Assembly (NCBI GenBank): GCA_950295325.1
Contig: OX485804.1
Span: 32,054,001-32,118,000 of the forward strand
Direction of reading: 5' to 3'
Length of the DNA stretch: 64,000 bases
Source: Polytrichum commune
Lineage: Eukaryota > Streptophyta > Polytrichopsida > Polytrichales > Polytrichaceae
Part shown: one piece after another, positions 45,422 to 57,943 of the stretch
Layout of the letters: each line of letters starts with the position of its first letter
Position numbering within the stretch: position 1 is the stretch's first letter
Translations under genes and position numbers: made by a program
The notes under the pieces: model-generated
The model's database searches: none
What the model saw: the letters and a program-made list of their open reading frames with translations, nothing else
Told to the model about the DNA's origin: nothing

Positions 45422-48400
45422 TCGTGCTTTGCCTCCAAAATACCCGGGTTCATCACCGGGCATGGCCGCCACCCTGAACCAAAGGGCAACAACTCAAAGG
45501 CTTGTCCCCGGATGTCCCCACGGGAATACTTCCATCAACAATAAACCGGTTGGGGTTGAACATGAGAGGGTCGTTTCAAATGGCCGGGTCCAAGGCAATG
45601 GCCCAAATGTTCACAAACACACATGCCTTCCTGGGGACATTGTACTCCATCACTTTGCACGCTTGGCCGGCCTTGTGGGGCACGAGTATGGAATACAATA
45701 TGCACAGCACTGTCGCCGCCGCAGCTTGGCGGTCCCGGCCGCAGCCTGGCGCTCGCTGCTAGGGACATCGGAAAAGGATAACCTATGCTCTGACGGGCGG
45801 TAACCGGCCATTGCAGGTGAAGCGTATTTGCAAGACCGGCCACTGCACGTCAACATACACGAGCAAGGAGGCGGGAGGGTGGAGGCGCCAAGTTTCCTTC
45901 ACGATTGCACGGTGATATGTGAGCCGGTCCAAGTGAGGCTCGTTGATCTCGTTCGATCACGATGTCGAGTTGCGCTATTTCTTCATTCATGACTGATGGG
46001 TTCCGGGGGAGTTCTGCCATTGCCCACTCCGTACTTACAATTAGGGTGTCTGTTCTTGCAAGAAACGCACTCTGGTGTGCACATGCCAACGCAAACATCA
46101 TTTGGTGGTTATTCCCTACTAACAAACATAAACACTTAGTCTAATAGATGTGACATGAATATCATTAAAGGCCACTTGGTTTGGCAATTTCAGTACGACC
46201 ATTGAGTTTGTGGAGGTATAAACTCGTGTTGGAACGGTATTTATGTATGTCAACGCTTGGTGTAAGCATTGCTACCAAGTAGGGTATCGCAGACCATACC
46301 CAATTGCTGTCAGAGGGGACGTTATCACTGATTCTCTTCGACTTGATGGTTCTGTGATACTTTATTAGAGTAGATTTCCAATCTTTATTCGTACATTTCA
46401 AATTTGTTTAGTTGACAGAGAACCAGTGGTAAAGAACCGCAATTCCCGTAGTATTCAGAGTTGAAAGTAATCCAATACTTTCATATCACAATCCACATTG
46501 ACAGACACTACAAGGATCACCGTAGCGATTGTCACTAGGAGCACAATGCTATCGTGGCACTTGTAGCATTGCCGCTATAGCATTGTCACTAGGAGGTTGA
46601 TCGTTTTAGGTATCATCGTTTTTAATGATCAACAACGCCGATAGAGTTGGAAACCTAAAATCTACCTCCTAGTGGCAAGATCCGAGTGGCAAATGCTGTT
46701 TAATCTTTGCAGCACAAGAAACCACTTTAAAACTTGCGGACATTGACTCCGTTCAAAGACTTTGAGTAACGAAGATTCTTACCATCATCATACCCTTCAC
46801 ATTATTCTCCGTGCTTCGAATGCCATCCTTGGTTTCCATGCGCTCAAGCAGCACATCCACCATGTCCTTCTTGCAGTTGTCGTCTGCACTTCCACACTTT
46901 GTTCCTCTCCCGGTGCTCGGAGAGAATTTCCCCCACAAACTTATCCTGGAGATCCTTCACCTTCCTCATACAGCTCTCATACCCTTGCAAATCGAACGGC
47001 CTCAACACGGGGATGAAGTCTCCCAAATCGAACACGGTGAAGTTCTCCGCCACCAAGTTCTGAGCGCTTTTTGCATCCTCGATCTCGACCGCATCCATTT
47101 TGTTGTCTGTGGACTCCCATCAGCCGCTTGTTCATGACCATCTGCGAAATGATGTTTTGGGCCATGACACTGAGGTGGGTCGTCCATTGGATCTTCGTCC
47201 CCGTGCTCCGAGATATACTTTGCAACGTATCAAACACTTCTTCCTCTCGCAAGTGTCGGGATGCGTCAAGCTGGTGTGCGCCCACAAGCTCTAGCGTGAA
47301 TATCTTCCTCAAGTTCTGCCACTCCGGTGTGTTATTCCCCCAAGCCACTTCTGCAAAAAAAAAAAATCGCAAGTAACCTAACCTCACATGAGAAAATGAT
47401 TTGTAGCTCCCTGAAGATTTGAGATCAAGGTTTATACACATTCATAAAGGTGGTAACAACTGACAATGTTTCTTACATGAGCCCAAGGGAGGGAGGTGAT
47501 GACGATGATGGTGACCATCGATTTGAACCTGACCTTATTATAATTCTGTAACTGTATTGCTATCGGGGTGGCAACTCTCCCCCTTAAAACAGCTGTTTCT
47601 AAATTACTTCGAATGCGCCTAATGCATTGACGACTTGGTAGTTCACAACAAGGAGCAACTTGCTTGTATTACCAGGATTGCTGTTCCTTACTACTGGTCT
47701 TCTTCCACTCTAAGGGTTTCACATTTATCAATGTGGATAGGAAATTCACTTTTGTAGTAGATCATGAAACTATCTCGTGGAACAAAACTAGTGGTAAGGA
47801 ATTGCGATTCTTTGAGGGGTGGGAAGAGTCTATTCAGAGGAACCCATTGATATCATTGGTGTTTGAATCGTAATAGATGATCACTTTCAAGTGTCGTTCT
47901 TAAAGGTTAAATAAAAGCAAAAAAATTAAGACAAGGCGGGTCACTATCTAGATCCCCTATATATCATCTTTGCCTTCTAAGATAATAAATGCAATGTCGT
48001 GATCCGGGGTGGCAATTACTTGTAGCACCCATGCAGGTCAACATCTTTGGAACATAGTTGTAACAACTAAAACATTTCAAGAAGTCCTCTTTTAAAACTG
48101 CTTGCACGTATCATAAGCTCATGTGGACTTGTTCGAAGACTTCGAGGAAACCATGACAAGAGATCATAACCATTTGAGACTTGAGGTGGCGTTCCATGAT
48201 TGCGGAAAAAACTGACTTCCCTAGAGCATACACACCCCCCCTCCCCTGCCTCGCCCTCAATCTAAAACATAGAACTCCATGATTCGAGGGTCTAGAGGAG
48301 ATGGCGCTCAAATGGTTATGTCCGGTAGAACCCCTCGGACCTCCCGGCTCTTGGGGATTACCACCTAGTCCATAATAGCCAACCCTAAAGTAGGTAGCAA

Positions 48401-48771
48401 AAACAACACCCAAAAGGCTCGATTTACTCAAAACAAGCATCCAAATTTTGCTACGAGGGCTTTCAACACAAGAATGTAATTAGAGGACGAACATAACAGG
48501 CAAGAAGGACACATCTGGATGTGGTGAATTCTTTTCCATACCTGCACGGTTGTAAACCATGATACGATTGTGCGCCATTTGGAGTAATTATTGGCATTGT
48601 GGGTTTTGAGAAACTCCTTTGCCATTTTGGAGCTGTTGGACTCATTCACGTAGAGCTGTTGTCCGAAGCGCAGCGACAACAAGGGAGTCACTTCTCCGCC
48701 AGTTTGCGAGGTGTGGGTGTGTCCCGAGAAGATGCAGGTGGCCGATTATGGGAACAGCAGGCGGTGAGGAC

Positions 48772-49672
48772 CACTCTCCAGGGAGAACCGGCGGTTAGTT
48801 GCGGATGAACCAGTTAGAGTTTGAGAAACAAGCGGTTGAAGTTAGAGACTTGAGGAGAATTACCGAGCATTTGAGAGGGAGGAATCTACGGAAGGAGTAT
48901 ACCTCAAGTGAATGAAAGCAAAACTCGAAGGTGTCAACATGTAACCTGCTGGACTTAGAATCACTAGGATCTTGACCGACTATGCCAGGCCTCCTAAAAT
49001 GTGGCATTCTATTTTTTAGATGCCACATTTAGATAATGTGAGGTTTTCTGGACGCCGAAAATATGAAGTTAATGTTTTGTCTGGGAACACTGCGCATATG
49101 TGTCATTGGAGGTGTTCTATGTACTGACACTATTGTCGATGACTACGTGTCTGTGGAGTCGTAGACCCAACCTCATCGTCGTAGAGGGAATCCGGCTCCA
49201 AGCTTCTCATTGATAAGCACGGTCATGCAATGTTCTTCAACACGGAATGGGCTGATCTGAAGGGACGCTTTGAGCATTTGCGAATGTTTTGCGGTGGATT
49301 GGCAAGTGCTTTCGCCAACACAACAAGTGTTGAGTCGGATTTTAGCATTCTAAAATGGGAAGAAGATGACTTTCAACATCAATGAGGAACCTAACGCTAG
49401 AAGGCATCTTGCAGGCCGAGCATTGCCGTGTTGTGATGGGAACTCCTGTTCCGACTTGATCCGATGATGGCGTTGGGGCCCAATAGAACGAGCAACCGAC
49501 ACTTTTACAACTTACGTCACGAAAATTGATTAATTTCGAGGCAATTTGCCACTTTTTATATATTGCCGATTTTGAAAATTTTTGAACGCCGAATTTAAGC
49601 TAAAAACGGTAAAAATGGCGTTTGCCATATCTTAGGAGGCCTGGACTATGCCCAAAAACTTCCCAGGGACTG
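48772..49672 (-). mobile_element. hAT-like MITE family A inserted in the P450 hinge
   Basis: Flanked by GTGAGGAC and GTGAGGGC (48764-48771 and 49673-49680), a 7/8 match. Ends CACTCTCCAGGGA and, in reverse, CAGTCCCTGGGAA. Excising it and one duplication restores the P450 frame across the Pro-rich hinge. Without the second element inside it, it would be 235 bp, matching the 231-bp reference copy. Confidence 0.9.
48986..49643 (+). mobile_element. hAT element with transposase remnant nested in the MITE
   Basis: Flanked by a perfect 8-bp duplication GACTATGC (48978-48985 and 49644-49651). Ends CAGGCCTCCTAAAATGTGGC and, in reverse, CAGGCCTCCTAAGATATGGC. The interior at about 49230-49450 reads SVESDFSILKWEEDDF, then in a shifted frame TSMRNLTLEGILQAE. 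These are hallmarks of the hAT C-terminal dimerisation domain. At 658 bp it is a deletion derivative. Confidence 0.9.
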
Positions 49673-49849
49673 GTGAGGGCGGCAGTCTAGAACAACAGCT
49701 CCTGTTGTAGGCCAAGTCCTCCAAATTCTCTCAAACATTTTCTCCTTCAGAAACAAGCTCATCGGCCAACTTTCAGGACTACAGTCTGACACTATATTTC
49801 TCGACTGGCCTCTCGATAGGAACGTCCTCCAAAGGTGCATGAAATGAAA

Positions 49850-52800
49850 CTCACATTGGGTTGGGTGCCTATTTGGAGGACTTTGCGGATGACTTTATTG
49901 AGTGGAGTGCAAAAAGATCCACATAATTATACCATGATGTTCGAAATGAATGAATCTCCTTACGCCTCGTGTTCTGAAGGTGGCTTTGTGGAGGTTCACA
50001 AGGAAGTGTAAAAGGAAGTAGAGATCACGCTCCCCATCACCACCACTCACTCTCAACACATGCAAGTGAGGGATTCCCAACTATGTGGACTCGAGTGGTC
50101 ATGCTACGAGATTTCACTAATGTGTAAATTCATGGTTGGATACGACGAGGTACATTATCATGTGTAATGGTTGACCCTTCCGCGGCCTCGCCACTATATT
50201 TAATAATGAACAAATGTCATCTTGCCATCGGTTGTAATATATATACGATGGGAGACGTGGTGGTGGTGGTGGTGAGGTTGTCGTCCCACCACTTCCAACT
50301 ATTTTGAGAACACTGGACAAAAAGAGTGAGGCGGAAGCTTAGACCACATTAAAGTGATTCTTGATTCATATGCATAGGTGCAATGGGTGTAATGAATTGG
50401 AATGGCACGATTCCAAACTAGTTTATTATACAAGGAACAACACAGTTGTAGTGGCCGTTGCCAGACCGTTCCAAAAAGTTGACAATAATTTCCGTATTCA
50501 TGAATGTCGATGAATAGGCAACATCATTTCTAAATTCGTGCAAAAATCAATGATTACACTCATCAAATTTTCCATGTACTCCGAGATGACCTTATCACCT
50601 TCTACCGTTGCACCTAGGTGGAAAGTGAACTAGGAGATAGAAATAGAGTCCCCTCCAGAAAACTAAGCATCGCTAGATTGCGAGCACATTTGAAATTATT
50701 CACTAGAAAAAAACTTGTCCACTGCAAGCATCTATTGTGACTTGGCCATTACAACTCACGGCGAGAAAATGCATAGATTACCCGTTACCAAAGACTACAA
50801 CCAAAAACCTTCGGTTGACAACCAAAATGATTTATCGATGCATTTTCTTGTCATGAGTCACAATGGCCAAGTTGCAACAGACAAGATGGTCGTAATGGAC
50901 TAAGTTATCTTCGAGTGATTCTTGATGATTCAGACATGTAGTAGCCATGTGAGTGCAGAGAAACTGGAAAGTGATGCGAGGTAGGGTAAAGATGCCCATC
51001 TCCAGAAAACAGAGACCATTAATTTGCTGGTTGGATCAAAACTGCTTCAGCAAATTCTGGAATGGTGGTGAATTTACCTGAAGTCTTGGGTGATAGTGCG
51101 AGCAAGCGAATTCATGTTCTCCCAGTGTAGGCTCGATCTGATCATCTCCATCATAGCACTCATTGATAGAGCCTGGCTTCACCTTGGTAGTTGATCTATT
51201 TCACGCTCACGGCACCGCATCAAAAGCTCAATAATTGAAGGTATGTTCACACACAACCACCGCAATTGTTCTTAGGGCCCACTTTCAACCACAACTACTA
51301 TTTTTTGCTTTTTCTGGCTTACACACAACCACCGCGATAGTTGTAAGAGTGGACGAGTTGTCCTCAACGGTCGTCTCACCCATTGGTGCAATCCACGGAG
51401 TGGAGACAAACACTTTTACGGATTTTAGTGGGAAAGTTGTTCAAGAGTAATTACCTCCTACAAATTCTCTCCCATGCTTTGGCTTTGAAGTTCTCGCCGG
51501 GTGCCACATAGTAACTGCAACCAAAATAGAGCCAAGAAAGTGAACTGCGACCATCGCGACTTCTCCCAACTACACCTTGTATTGTAGTTGGGCAAGCAAG
51601 AGTAGTTGTGGTTGTCATCAACACACCTTTTCCCTCCTTAAATCTCAAAATTAGAGCTTAATAATGAAATAGAGCCACAGCAGTTCTCAGTGAAGCATTT
51701 AAAGCTAGGGCTGAATGAAGGTTCATATTCCAGTAGATGGCAACGAAGAGGGGAAAAACCCTCACAGGGGAACTGGATTGCAGACTCAAGTATGATTGCT
51801 GCCTTTCAATTCGTGAACAGGCTGACCTGGCTGTGAAAACTTTATGTTTGAATGTATCACGCAAAACGCTAGTCTTCCTGAATCCATGTATTCGAGAGCT
51901 AGGGGGGTAAAAACAGTGTAAGCACAGTGTCAACATGTTCAGTTCATGAAGTCAAAAAGTAATGAAATTGTGACTGAAAGAGTGACTGAAAGAGTGACTT
52001 TGGATACCTCCAAGTATTTCAAAACTTTCGGTGAACAAAGAAATGTGTAGATGGTTTGGATCATGTGGGGTTCATGCATAAGGGAGAGCTGTACCTAAAA
52101 AGCGAGAGTTTGTGCTAGAGATTGGAACGTAACCGACACTAAGCGAGTGTAAAATTGGAAATTCGTCACGGAGAGAAGGAACTGAACAGTGTTCACAATC
52201 CAAAGGGCATTCTCGTACCTAGAAAAAATAGCGTGATCAATTCTTTCAGTGCTGGCAAGGATTGATACCACTGCAGTAGTGGTAGTTAAAAAAACACGAT
52301 GTTGATGTGAAGATCATGCACCACCTCCATCAGCTAGAAGCCGCTTCCTGGAAATTATCACCAAAGTTCAACTACAAGCAGCAGCGGCATGTGATTCACA
52401 CCCCTCAATGCCTCTTGCATCAGCTTGAAAGAAGTTTAGGTTCCAATAAAATCTCTAAACCGAGCAAGGACTCAGTACTGCTACACAGCAAGGTCAGATC
52501 CCTCGGGGTGGCAACTATATATCTGTAGAACTTGGTTTAAAGCTGCTGGAGCACTATAAGAAGCACTATTTTGGAGCTTCTTTCATGTTACAAGCAATGT
52601 CAAGCCTAGATACTTCTGAGAAAAATTCATCAAAGTTCCTTGGAAGCGAAATAAAGTACCTAGCGGAGGATCTGAACGGTGACCTATGCTTTATAAAAAA
52701 ACATCTAAGCTCGGTAGTTCTTAACGTGTGAACCTTCTGTAATTCGGACACAAATGGTATCTATGTATTCCTGCCAATGCCCTCTTCTCCAAGCAACTGG

Positions 52801-53270
52801 GTCCTCTTCGTGAGATCACAAATCATCAGTTCAGTAGAAGTTTTACAAGGGATTTGTGAACAGATACCACTATCATTTCTGCCACATGAAACCATCGGAT
52901 AAAGCTCTAATTTGGGGAGAGGGGGTTACTTAGATCGTCACCGACGACCCATCGTTCTAGCAACCAGCAATTTCTACTGACATGAGTAGTCTCACCCGAA
53001 CCTCCTCAATTTCTAGTCTCGAAACTCTCTGCAGCACTTCCTCCACCCAGTAAACATACTAGCTGCGGGACGATCTATTTCTCTTTCACTCCTCATCATC
53101 CCGGCTCCGAAAGAACAACTTCTTTCACTTGCAAATGTCGCGCTACGAAGTGAGAGTGTGATGTATGTGTGTCTTGAATTTATTGCAGCTCTAATAAGGT
53201 ATACATAACAACAAGCTATTGTCCGGCGCCACGAGATAGACACCTACCACTCTCTCGGACAACTGCATGA
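49850..53270. other. Intergenic stretch upstream of the P450 relic
   Basis: No gene recognised. 51240-51330 contains two CACACAACCACCGC words about 85 bp apart. A GATACCACTGCAGTA string at about 52265 recurs near 42561. No bounded elements were identified. Confidence 0.45.
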
Positions 53271-53275
53271 AAGAT

Positions 53276-53648
53276 GATATTTAGTATCACCAATTCTAAT
53301 GGGTCTTGCTCAATACTAATCGTAAACCGCAGTATAGTGTCACCGACACTAAATGTTAACACCCAACATTACATGTCATTCCTTGGAATTTTTTTGGGGG
53401 GGGGATTATAGATAGTTTTACAGTGTTGCAATTGCTGTCACTTACTGACTAAATCTTCATCCACATTTCAATCATCCACGACAATATTTCATCACAAGTT
53501 GCTGACAAGAGAAGGCAAGGTTTTAGCCAATGGATGAAGTTATTCATCATCCATGACAGTAGTTGTTCACTTATTCATAAGAAGTGTCATCCAAAAAGTT
53601 ATCATAATGACATTAAGTACCATATGAAGCTAATTATCATATTTAGTG
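53276..53648. mobile_element. Family B TIR element, copy 2
   Basis: The right end TATTTAGTG is followed by TA; the left end is decayed (GATATTTAGTATCACC). Internally colinear with the reverse of 18174-18533 (ACCAATTCTAAT, GACAAGAGAAGGCAAGG, GTTCACTTATTCATA). Confidence 0.65.
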
Positions 53649-53659
53649 TAGTTACTTCC

Positions 53660-55515
53660 TTACACTACAGTAGTAGACCGACCCATTTCCGATACCATTT
53701 CCGATGTTGATATATAGACTCCCCTAAAGTAGTGAAGGTACACACATGTGGTTGTCATTTCCTAACGTGATGGAATAAGTTATGAAGATTCACACGTGTA
53801 GCTGGTTCATTTGGCGTGAGGAAAGAAATAAGTTAAGAGGGCATGGATTTGGGTTCCTTGAAAAGGATATTGATTGTACTCAAGTTTTCATCTCCTAGTT
53901 ATCGAAAACAGGTTTGACCTATGCTATGAGTATGGGTTGAGAGAGAATGTTGCCTTTCAAAACTTGTAGTAATTACAAAACTTTGAAATAAATATTGATT
54001 TTGTTGTGACACGTTGTGGTATGAATTTCCATACATGTGAAAAATCACCCCACTATCACACATGTATGACACTCGTGCGAAAACGCTTGAGTTAACGGAA
54101 ATAGAAACATCTACCCTAGTAGCATGCAAACTTTGCCATTTGGCAATAGTGAAAGCTATATGAGGAATCCAAGGTACCATTATCTTGTCTGGTTTTGGCC
54201 CAAGCCCCATATTTACCAACTTATACCGGTTAGATTTACACAATAAAACTTATATTGCCTTAGAGTATGACCACACATTGTACACCAAACACTTACACAA
54301 AGGGGTGCTAAATCATGTAACATTATTCTAGAGGGGAGTAGTCTCATTATATGTCCCACATGGTCACTTTATATGAGCTTAATAAAATATGGGTCCCATC
54401 ATCAAAACCAAAATCTTACAATACATAGGGTTTTACAAAGAAATTGTTGAAGCAAAGGTTCTATTTGGTCAAAGATTATGAGGTATTGATAGTTGATTAT
54501 CTTATGGAGGAGTTGAAAGTTAGTCCACAATATACTCAAGCCATTCTGATCCAAGAGGGCTTTTTGGGCTCCACCGATGATACAATAGCAGTTAGGCCTT
54601 GAGGCATGGCTCAACTCGCGGGCTAAAACCCGAAATTGTTCCGTTGCAGGGTGTTGTATGGAGAACCAATGAACATGCTCTTAGCATGTCTACGATGAAG
54701 TACCAACAAAAATCAAATTGAAAATCCAACCTCTTCTTATTTAGTTATGGTTATCAAAAGTGCACATTTGATGATTTCTTGATTGAATATTGTACAATTG
54801 ATGGTCTCCTCAATTGGTAGTGTAGTCTAATCTCTTTAAAAACATGTGACTTTGTGGTGTTTTTTTACTTTCATCATCAACAAACCACACACCAATTAAA
54901 AAATGGGGATCTGATGAAGAAAAATAAGCAAATGACACCCACACACCTTACGTAGATTGGGTTTTGATTTAGTGAAAAGGGTTTTGTTTCCCAACACCTA
55001 CCACATGGGGGGAACAAATGATTCTACATGACAAGCCATGAAGGCTAATCTATTGTTAAAATTGGCACACCATTTTCAATGCAACATCAAACAACATATA
55101 TTCAATCACTTTGTGAATTGATCAATGATAGGGACAAATTGTTGACATTGAGTTGGAGAGGTCTTTCACATATGTCACCCTTCCTAAAGTGGTTACCAAT
55201 GTACGCTTGCCTTGCATAACAATGAACATCATGGATATCATAGAACATTTTGTTTGAAATAGTGTGGAGGATGAATAAGGTGCACCGCATCAATTTCCAA
55301 ATGACTTAGAATAGAGGTACAATAGTCAAGGATCAACAAATAACAAGTCGCTAGGCTTTGTATGATATATAGCTTAACGAAGGTGCAACCCGGACCACAA
55401 GGTGTGATATACCATATCAATACAAATGGCGGTGTCATTAACGACACATATGCATGAGATTGGGCGACTTCCTAATATAGTCTAATTTTAGATGCAACAT
55501 ATCTCATGCCAGGTG
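53660..55515. other. Decayed repeats, no genes
   Basis: 54690-54860 shares TTTAGTTATGGTTATCAAAAGTGCAC-type words (in short blocks) with 38380 and 60240. 54170-54260 resembles 60120-60180 (TTAGATTTACAC, AATAAAACTT). This may be one old multi-kb element present in three decayed copies. Confidence 0.4.
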
Positions 55516-55520
55516 CTTTA

Positions 55521-56030
55521 GGGCCACTTCACACATGAGACTGCGAGCCCGTGACCCTTACACTTCAAGCACTCTTATTGGTGGAAAAAAGCGGAGCCGG
55601 TCCAAGTTCACTTCACACTATGCTTGAGGGACCAACGGAGTATATAAGTGAATGCAAGATGGATGTAAAGTCAATATGGATTCCTACATGGCATCGATTG
55701 GATCGTGTTTCATGGTCACTTGGATTGTTTTCGAAAACCACCTCTTGGAGGTAGGCTCAACACAAAACCAACCGGGAGACCATGGCACTCCGAACGTTCA
55801 CAACCGTTGGTTTATTCTATTTTATAATGTGTGAGGACCCGCATGAATAAAAAATTCATTGAAATAGCATTTGGTTAAGGGCCCGGTGACACATGACTTC
55901 ACACTCCACTTGAGGGTCAGTGACCACACTACATGACTTTGGAGGTGTCTTGGGACGGCTTTTGAACACTTTTCTTTTGGGCTCTCACAATTTCATGGTC
56001 ACGGCTCTTGGCTCGTATGTGAAGTGGCCC
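55521..56030. mobile_element. Harbinger-like MITE family E, compact copy
   Basis: Ends GGGCCACTTCACACATGAGA and, in reverse, GGGCCACTTCACATACGAGC, flanked by TTA on both sides (55518-55520 and 56031-56033). The 510-bp interior aligns with 33104-33440 and with one unit of the 170-bp array. Confidence 0.85.
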
Positions 56031-56404
56031 TTAATAGTGGCAAGGCACACCAACGACGACGACGATGATGTCACATGATGCGACTTCACCATACATCTTA
56101 TTTTTAGAATACAAAAGGGGAGAGGGTCAATGCAACCCGTATGGTATATTATAAAATTAGCGTACAAAGTATACACATGGGATCGGTATCGCCTCCACCT
56201 AATCTTGTAGAGATAAATAGTTTTTTTCTTTCTATTTGTTTATTTATGACACAATGTTTGTCAACCCCCTTGTCAATCAAAAGGTATGTATGATTAGAAG
56301 CGTATTATATACTCCCAACAAAACGCCTCCGGTTCCTTAGCTACAATGTTGTCTATCTTAGTTACAAACGAGTCAGTTATTGTTTCACCGATTTAGAATC
56401 AAAA

Positions 56405-57849
56405 TTGTAGGAAGTTTTTGGGGGACATAGAGTCGGTCAAGATCCATGAGATTCTAAATCCAGCCGGGTACATGTTGACATAATCTTCCGGTCTGGCCTT
56501 AATTCATTTGAGGTATATTCTTCTAAAGATTTCTCGAAAATGATCACTAAGGGGCGGTTTACACTATGGACCATGAAGTTGGACCAGGGCTCTACAAGGC
56601 AGCTGATTGGCTCTTGAAGTTGTCCCGCGACAACTTCGGTTTACACTAAGGAAAAAATGGCAGAGGGACCATGGAGGTTGAGGTCCCCAAAATATCAATT
56701 TTAAGGCCTAATAAATGCATTGACATGGTCCAACGGGTTTTGCGGTGAGAGAGGCAAGAGAGGTGGTCTGGTAGGAAAAGGCAAGGGCCCATGTCAGAGA
56801 GATGCCATTCCAAGAATTTTTAAATGAATCTACCTTTTATGTGCCTTAATTATATTATAGCCCATGAGACATACCAGTAGTATCTTGCCTTAAACGGGCT
56901 TACACGTGTTTCATCAAACAACGTGGGACATCTAGAACTCAAGAATTCAAGTGCATATTTGTTTTTTTGGTCTACTAGCTGCAATGTTTGGAATTTGGGG
57001 GCGTGTAGTATACCGTTGGAAAGGTCTTGAAAATACCTTTCCAACGGTATATTACATGCCCCAAAATGTTTAAAAAATACAATTGGAAAACAAAAAACAA
57101 AAATGCGTAGTCGTTTAGTGACTGCAGATCAGGATGGTCAAAAGAAGCGCAATGGGAAATCTTCTAACATTAATTATCAAAGAATTAAAATTTAGTGTTG
57201 AGCAAGGTTGGGTGGTAACAACATTAGATATAATCAAACACTAAATATCCTATTTAGTGTAGTGACAACACAAGGTACATGTCACATGTAAATTACATTG
57301 AACATGTACAAATTGAATCGCTCATTTTTTTGTAAAAATTGTTGTGAGAAGATTTGCAAGCCACATCTTTGACACATTTAACAAGAAGTGAAGACAGTTG
57401 AAGCCCAAGAGATGACAAGAGAATGATCAAACTTTAAGGCGAAAAGAAGAAAAAACTAAGTGACAAGATAAGTGAAGGTATGTGTAGGCAAGTGAAGGCA
57501 AATTGAAGTCAACAAAATGGTCAGACTTCATTTTTTCCCAAAACTGCCCTTTTTGGGCTTATATTAAAAAAATCAGCACATCCACTCTTGTTGCATGGTC
57601 ATTCCTCTTGGTCCACATTCGATTTACACCTAGTGAGGGGCCCAACGGCTTTGTAAATCAATTTTGTAAGAACTCGGACCATGAAATGTAGACCATGAAC
57701 TCGTACCGCGGAATATGCCTTATTCCCCGGTACAAGTTCATGGTCTATGGTGTAAACCGCCCCTAATTCTCCTCAAGTCTCCAACTTTAACCCGGTTATT
57801 TCTCAAACTCAACTGGTTCAATCATCTGTAACTAACCCCGGACAGTTCA
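56405..57849 (+). mobile_element. hAT-like MITE family A, interrupted by a Harbinger-like element
   Basis: The left part (AGGAAGTTTTTGGGGGACAT, GGTATATTCTTCTAAAGA) breaks at 56550 after TGATCACTAA. The right part resumes at 57764 with TAATTCTCCTCAAGTCTCCA and ends near CCCCGGACAGTT. Removing the inserted element and one TAA restores the family A order. Confidence 0.75.
56551..57763. mobile_element. Harbinger-like element, family D copy 2 (TAA duplication)
   Basis: Ends GGGGCGGTTTACACTATGGA and, in reverse, GGGGCGGTTTACACCATAGA (about 35 bp of inverted repeat), flanked by TAA (56548-56550 and 57764-57766). At 1213 bp it is longer than the 8428 copy. It includes a fragment at 57160-57260 similar to 19490-19560 (TTATCAAAGAATTAAAA, GGGTGGTAACAACA), so it may carry another insertion. 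Confidence 0.9.
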
Positions 57850-57943
57850 ATGCAATGCACCAAACGATATTTCTTCATGACATTTGTATTCTACGTTACG
57901 ATGCGCATCATGTATCTCATGACCGTATATGCATTAATTGTGA

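Larger units (their letters stand above)
44868..49840 (-). pseudogene. A-type cytochrome P450 pseudogene, broken by nested transposons
   Basis: Read on the minus strand: a hinge LPPSPPAVPIIGHLHLLG split by an insertion, then LLSLRFGQQLYV and MAKEFLKTHNAN. An intron 47351-48541 (donor GTATGG, acceptor TTGCAG) precedes AEVAWGNNTPEWQNLRKIF and TLELVGAHQLDASRHLREEE. Next come VAENFTVFDLGDFIPVLRPF and DMVDVLLERMETKDG. A second intron (46072-46792, donor GTAAGA) sits where A-type P450s usually have one. After it come I-helix ARTDT and EWAMAEL, then VPRKACVFVNIWAIALDP, an in-frame TGA at 45576-45578 where Trp is expected, NDPLMFNPNRF, and a frameshifted heme-loop relic (PCPVMNPGILEAKHE). The C-terminus, WSLPNHMRPEDMDM and FGLTCALAAPVEA, lies at 44868-44965. 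Substrate and CYP family cannot be set. A functional protein is impossible. Confidence 0.9.

Noticed and set aside
45429-45803. Plus-strand ORF of 124 codons
   Set aside because: It is antisense to the P450 relic, whose minus-strand motifs explain the open frame.
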